Positions 5,178-6,120 of a stretch of DNA of 6,120 bases are shown piece by piece. Positions within the stretch are counted from its first letter, which is position 1. Every line of letters starts with the position of its first letter. Source of the DNA: a bacterium. GTDB taxonomy: Bacteria > Bdellovibrionota > Bdellovibrionia > Bdellovibrionales > UBA1609. Location: the NCBI GenBank assembly GCA_021784635.1, contig JAJYHS010000210.1:1-6120 (forward strand), given 5' to 3'. The position numbers were made by a program, and so were the translations under genes. The notes beneath the pieces are model-generated. The model was not told the DNA's origin. It saw only the letters and a list, made by a program, of their open reading frames with translations, and made no database searches.

Positions 5178-6120
5178 AAACCGCCTCAACAAATTCGGTT
5201 ACAGAGAATGGACGCAAGTCTTCGACGGCTTCGCCGATCCCAACATGAGTGACCGGCACGCCCAGTTCGCCCGCAATGCCGATTACAATACCGCCTTTAG
5301 CGCTGCCATCCATCTTGGTTACGATAACCCCGGTTAATTCAAGTGCCGAGTTGAATTCACGAGCTTGCATCAACGCATTTTGCCCTGCATTTGCGTCTAT
5401 AACCAAAATTCGTTCATGTGGAGCTTCGGGCAAAACCTTCGTCATCACTCGTTTCATTTTTTTGAGTTCTTCCATCAAATGTTCTTGCGTATGAAGTCGC
5501 CCGGCCGTGTCGACAAGAATCAAATCTGCGCCCATCGCTTTGCCGCGTTCAAGTCCGGAGTACGCCACGGCACTCGGATCTTTAACGTTATCGGGGCTGT
5601 GAATTTCAGCACCGGCGCGGTCGGCCCATGCCTTGAGTTGACTGTCGGCAGCTGCTCGAAACGTATCACCGGCAACAATCAGCGTTTTTAGACCTTGTGC
5701 GCGCGCAATGGCCGCGAGTTTTCCAATTGTTGTCGTTTTACCGGCGCCATTAACTCCCACAATCATCCAAACTATTGGCTTATGTTGATTGAGCCCGGCA
5801 AACAAATCGTGTTGACCGGCCGAGTTCAAAATCGTTTCAATTTTGACTTTTAAAGCTCCACGCACAGTTTCAAGATCGGCGCGCTCCGACCGATTTAAAC
5901 TATCTAAAACTTGTTCAAGTAAACTCTCTGCTGTTTTGGGCCCCATGTCGCTTAAATAAAGAGCTTCTTCGATTTGGTCTTTGACCTCACCTTTTAGCTC
6001 ACTATTTAAAAGGCCGCCGCTTGCGGCGTGAGCAATTCGCCCCCAAAAACTGGAACGTGTTTGCGCGAGCGCCGAGGCGAGCGAAGTTTTGCCTTTAGAC
6101 TCACCTTCGATCTGGTACTC
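5173..6120 (-). CDS. ftsY: Signal recognition particle receptor FtsY (5' end outside window)
   Basis: FtsY is the SRP receptor GTPase at the cytoplasmic membrane face; it pairs with Ffh to deliver membrane proteins to the Sec translocon. The 315 C-terminal residues are here and the reading frame runs open to the window edge, so the acidic N-terminal region is missing. Numbering from the window edge: the end of the variable region plus RSSFWGRI (about 22-29), the helical N domain (about 40-110), then the G domain with P-loop GVNGAGKT (122-129), DTFRAAA (152-158, insertion-box region), DTAGR (204-208), TKMD (268-271, guanine specificity) and GIGEAVEDLRPF (294-305). All GTPase motifs look intact. 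An internal ATG at 5944-5946 is not the real start, because N-domain sequence (EVKDQIEEALYLSDMG) continues upstream of it. It ends with TAA 22 nt before the transporter gene. Identification is secure. Confidence 0.97.
   Translation of the reverse strand, partial: EYQIEGESKGKTSLASALAQTRSSFWGRIAHAASGGLLNSELKGEVKDQIEEALYLSDMGPKTAESLLEQVLDSLNRSERADLETVRGALKVKIETILNSAGQHDLFAGLNQHKPIVWMIVGVNGAGKTTTIGKLAAIARAQGLKTLIVAGDTFRAAADSQLKAWADRAGAEIHSPDNVKDPSAVAYSGLERGKAMGADLILVDTAGRLHTQEHLMEELKKMKRVMTKVLPEAPHERILVIDANAGQNALMQAREFNSALELTGVIVTKMDGSAKGGIVIGIAGELGVPVTHVGIGEAVEDLRPFSVTEFVEAVL

Noticed and set aside
5944..5946. Internal ATG as the start of ftsY
   Set aside because: FtsY N-domain sequence continues in frame upstream to the window edge, so the real start is outside the window.

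Overview
The window is a mid-GC (roughly mid-40s percent, by eye) bacterial chromosome segment. Five of its six genes lie on the minus strand. The mix of RNase Y, a ZapA-type division protein, 5-formyltetrahydrofolate cyclo-ligase (5-FCL), FtsY and a Na/Pi cotransporter of the NptA/PhoU-tail type, interleaved with orphan exported proteins, suggests a Gram-negative bacterium outside the Gammaproteobacteria. Bdellovibrionota or a former deltaproteobacterial lineage is my best guess. That assignment is inference from gene content, not a match.

Right-hand block (about 3546-6120, minus strand): the last 315 codons of ftsY (SRP receptor GTPase) are followed after 22 nt by a Na+/phosphate cotransporter-family gene with a PhoU-like cytoplasmic tail. 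The two could be co-transcribed, although a perfect TATAAT overlaps the ftsY stop codon. Centre (1998-3383, minus): a 461-aa predicted exported protein of no family I recognise. Its 162-nt upstream region carries a promoter-like sequence and overlapping, mutually exclusive inverted repeats.

Left-hand block (1-1332, minus): zapA, fau and rny form a tight operon, with a 33-nt gap between zapA and fau and an 8-nt overlap between fau and rny. It links division-ring assembly, folate one-carbon metabolism and mRNA decay. In gammaproteobacteria the zapA-fau junction usually holds the 6S RNA gene; here the gap is too small for it.

Between these blocks sits the only plus-strand gene (1512-1979), a 155-aa cysteine-rich secreted protein. 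It is divergent from zapA across a 179-nt region with promoter-like sequences in both directions and a 7-bp inverted repeat, and convergent (18-nt gap) with the 461-aa gene. It is the most accessory-looking gene in the window. I see no tRNA, rRNA, CRISPR array, insertion sequence or phage gene, and no convincing intrinsic terminator. I found no evidence of a new multi-gene system; the novelty lies in the two unrecognised exported proteins and in the inverted repeats near the genes at 1012-1332 and 1998-3383.
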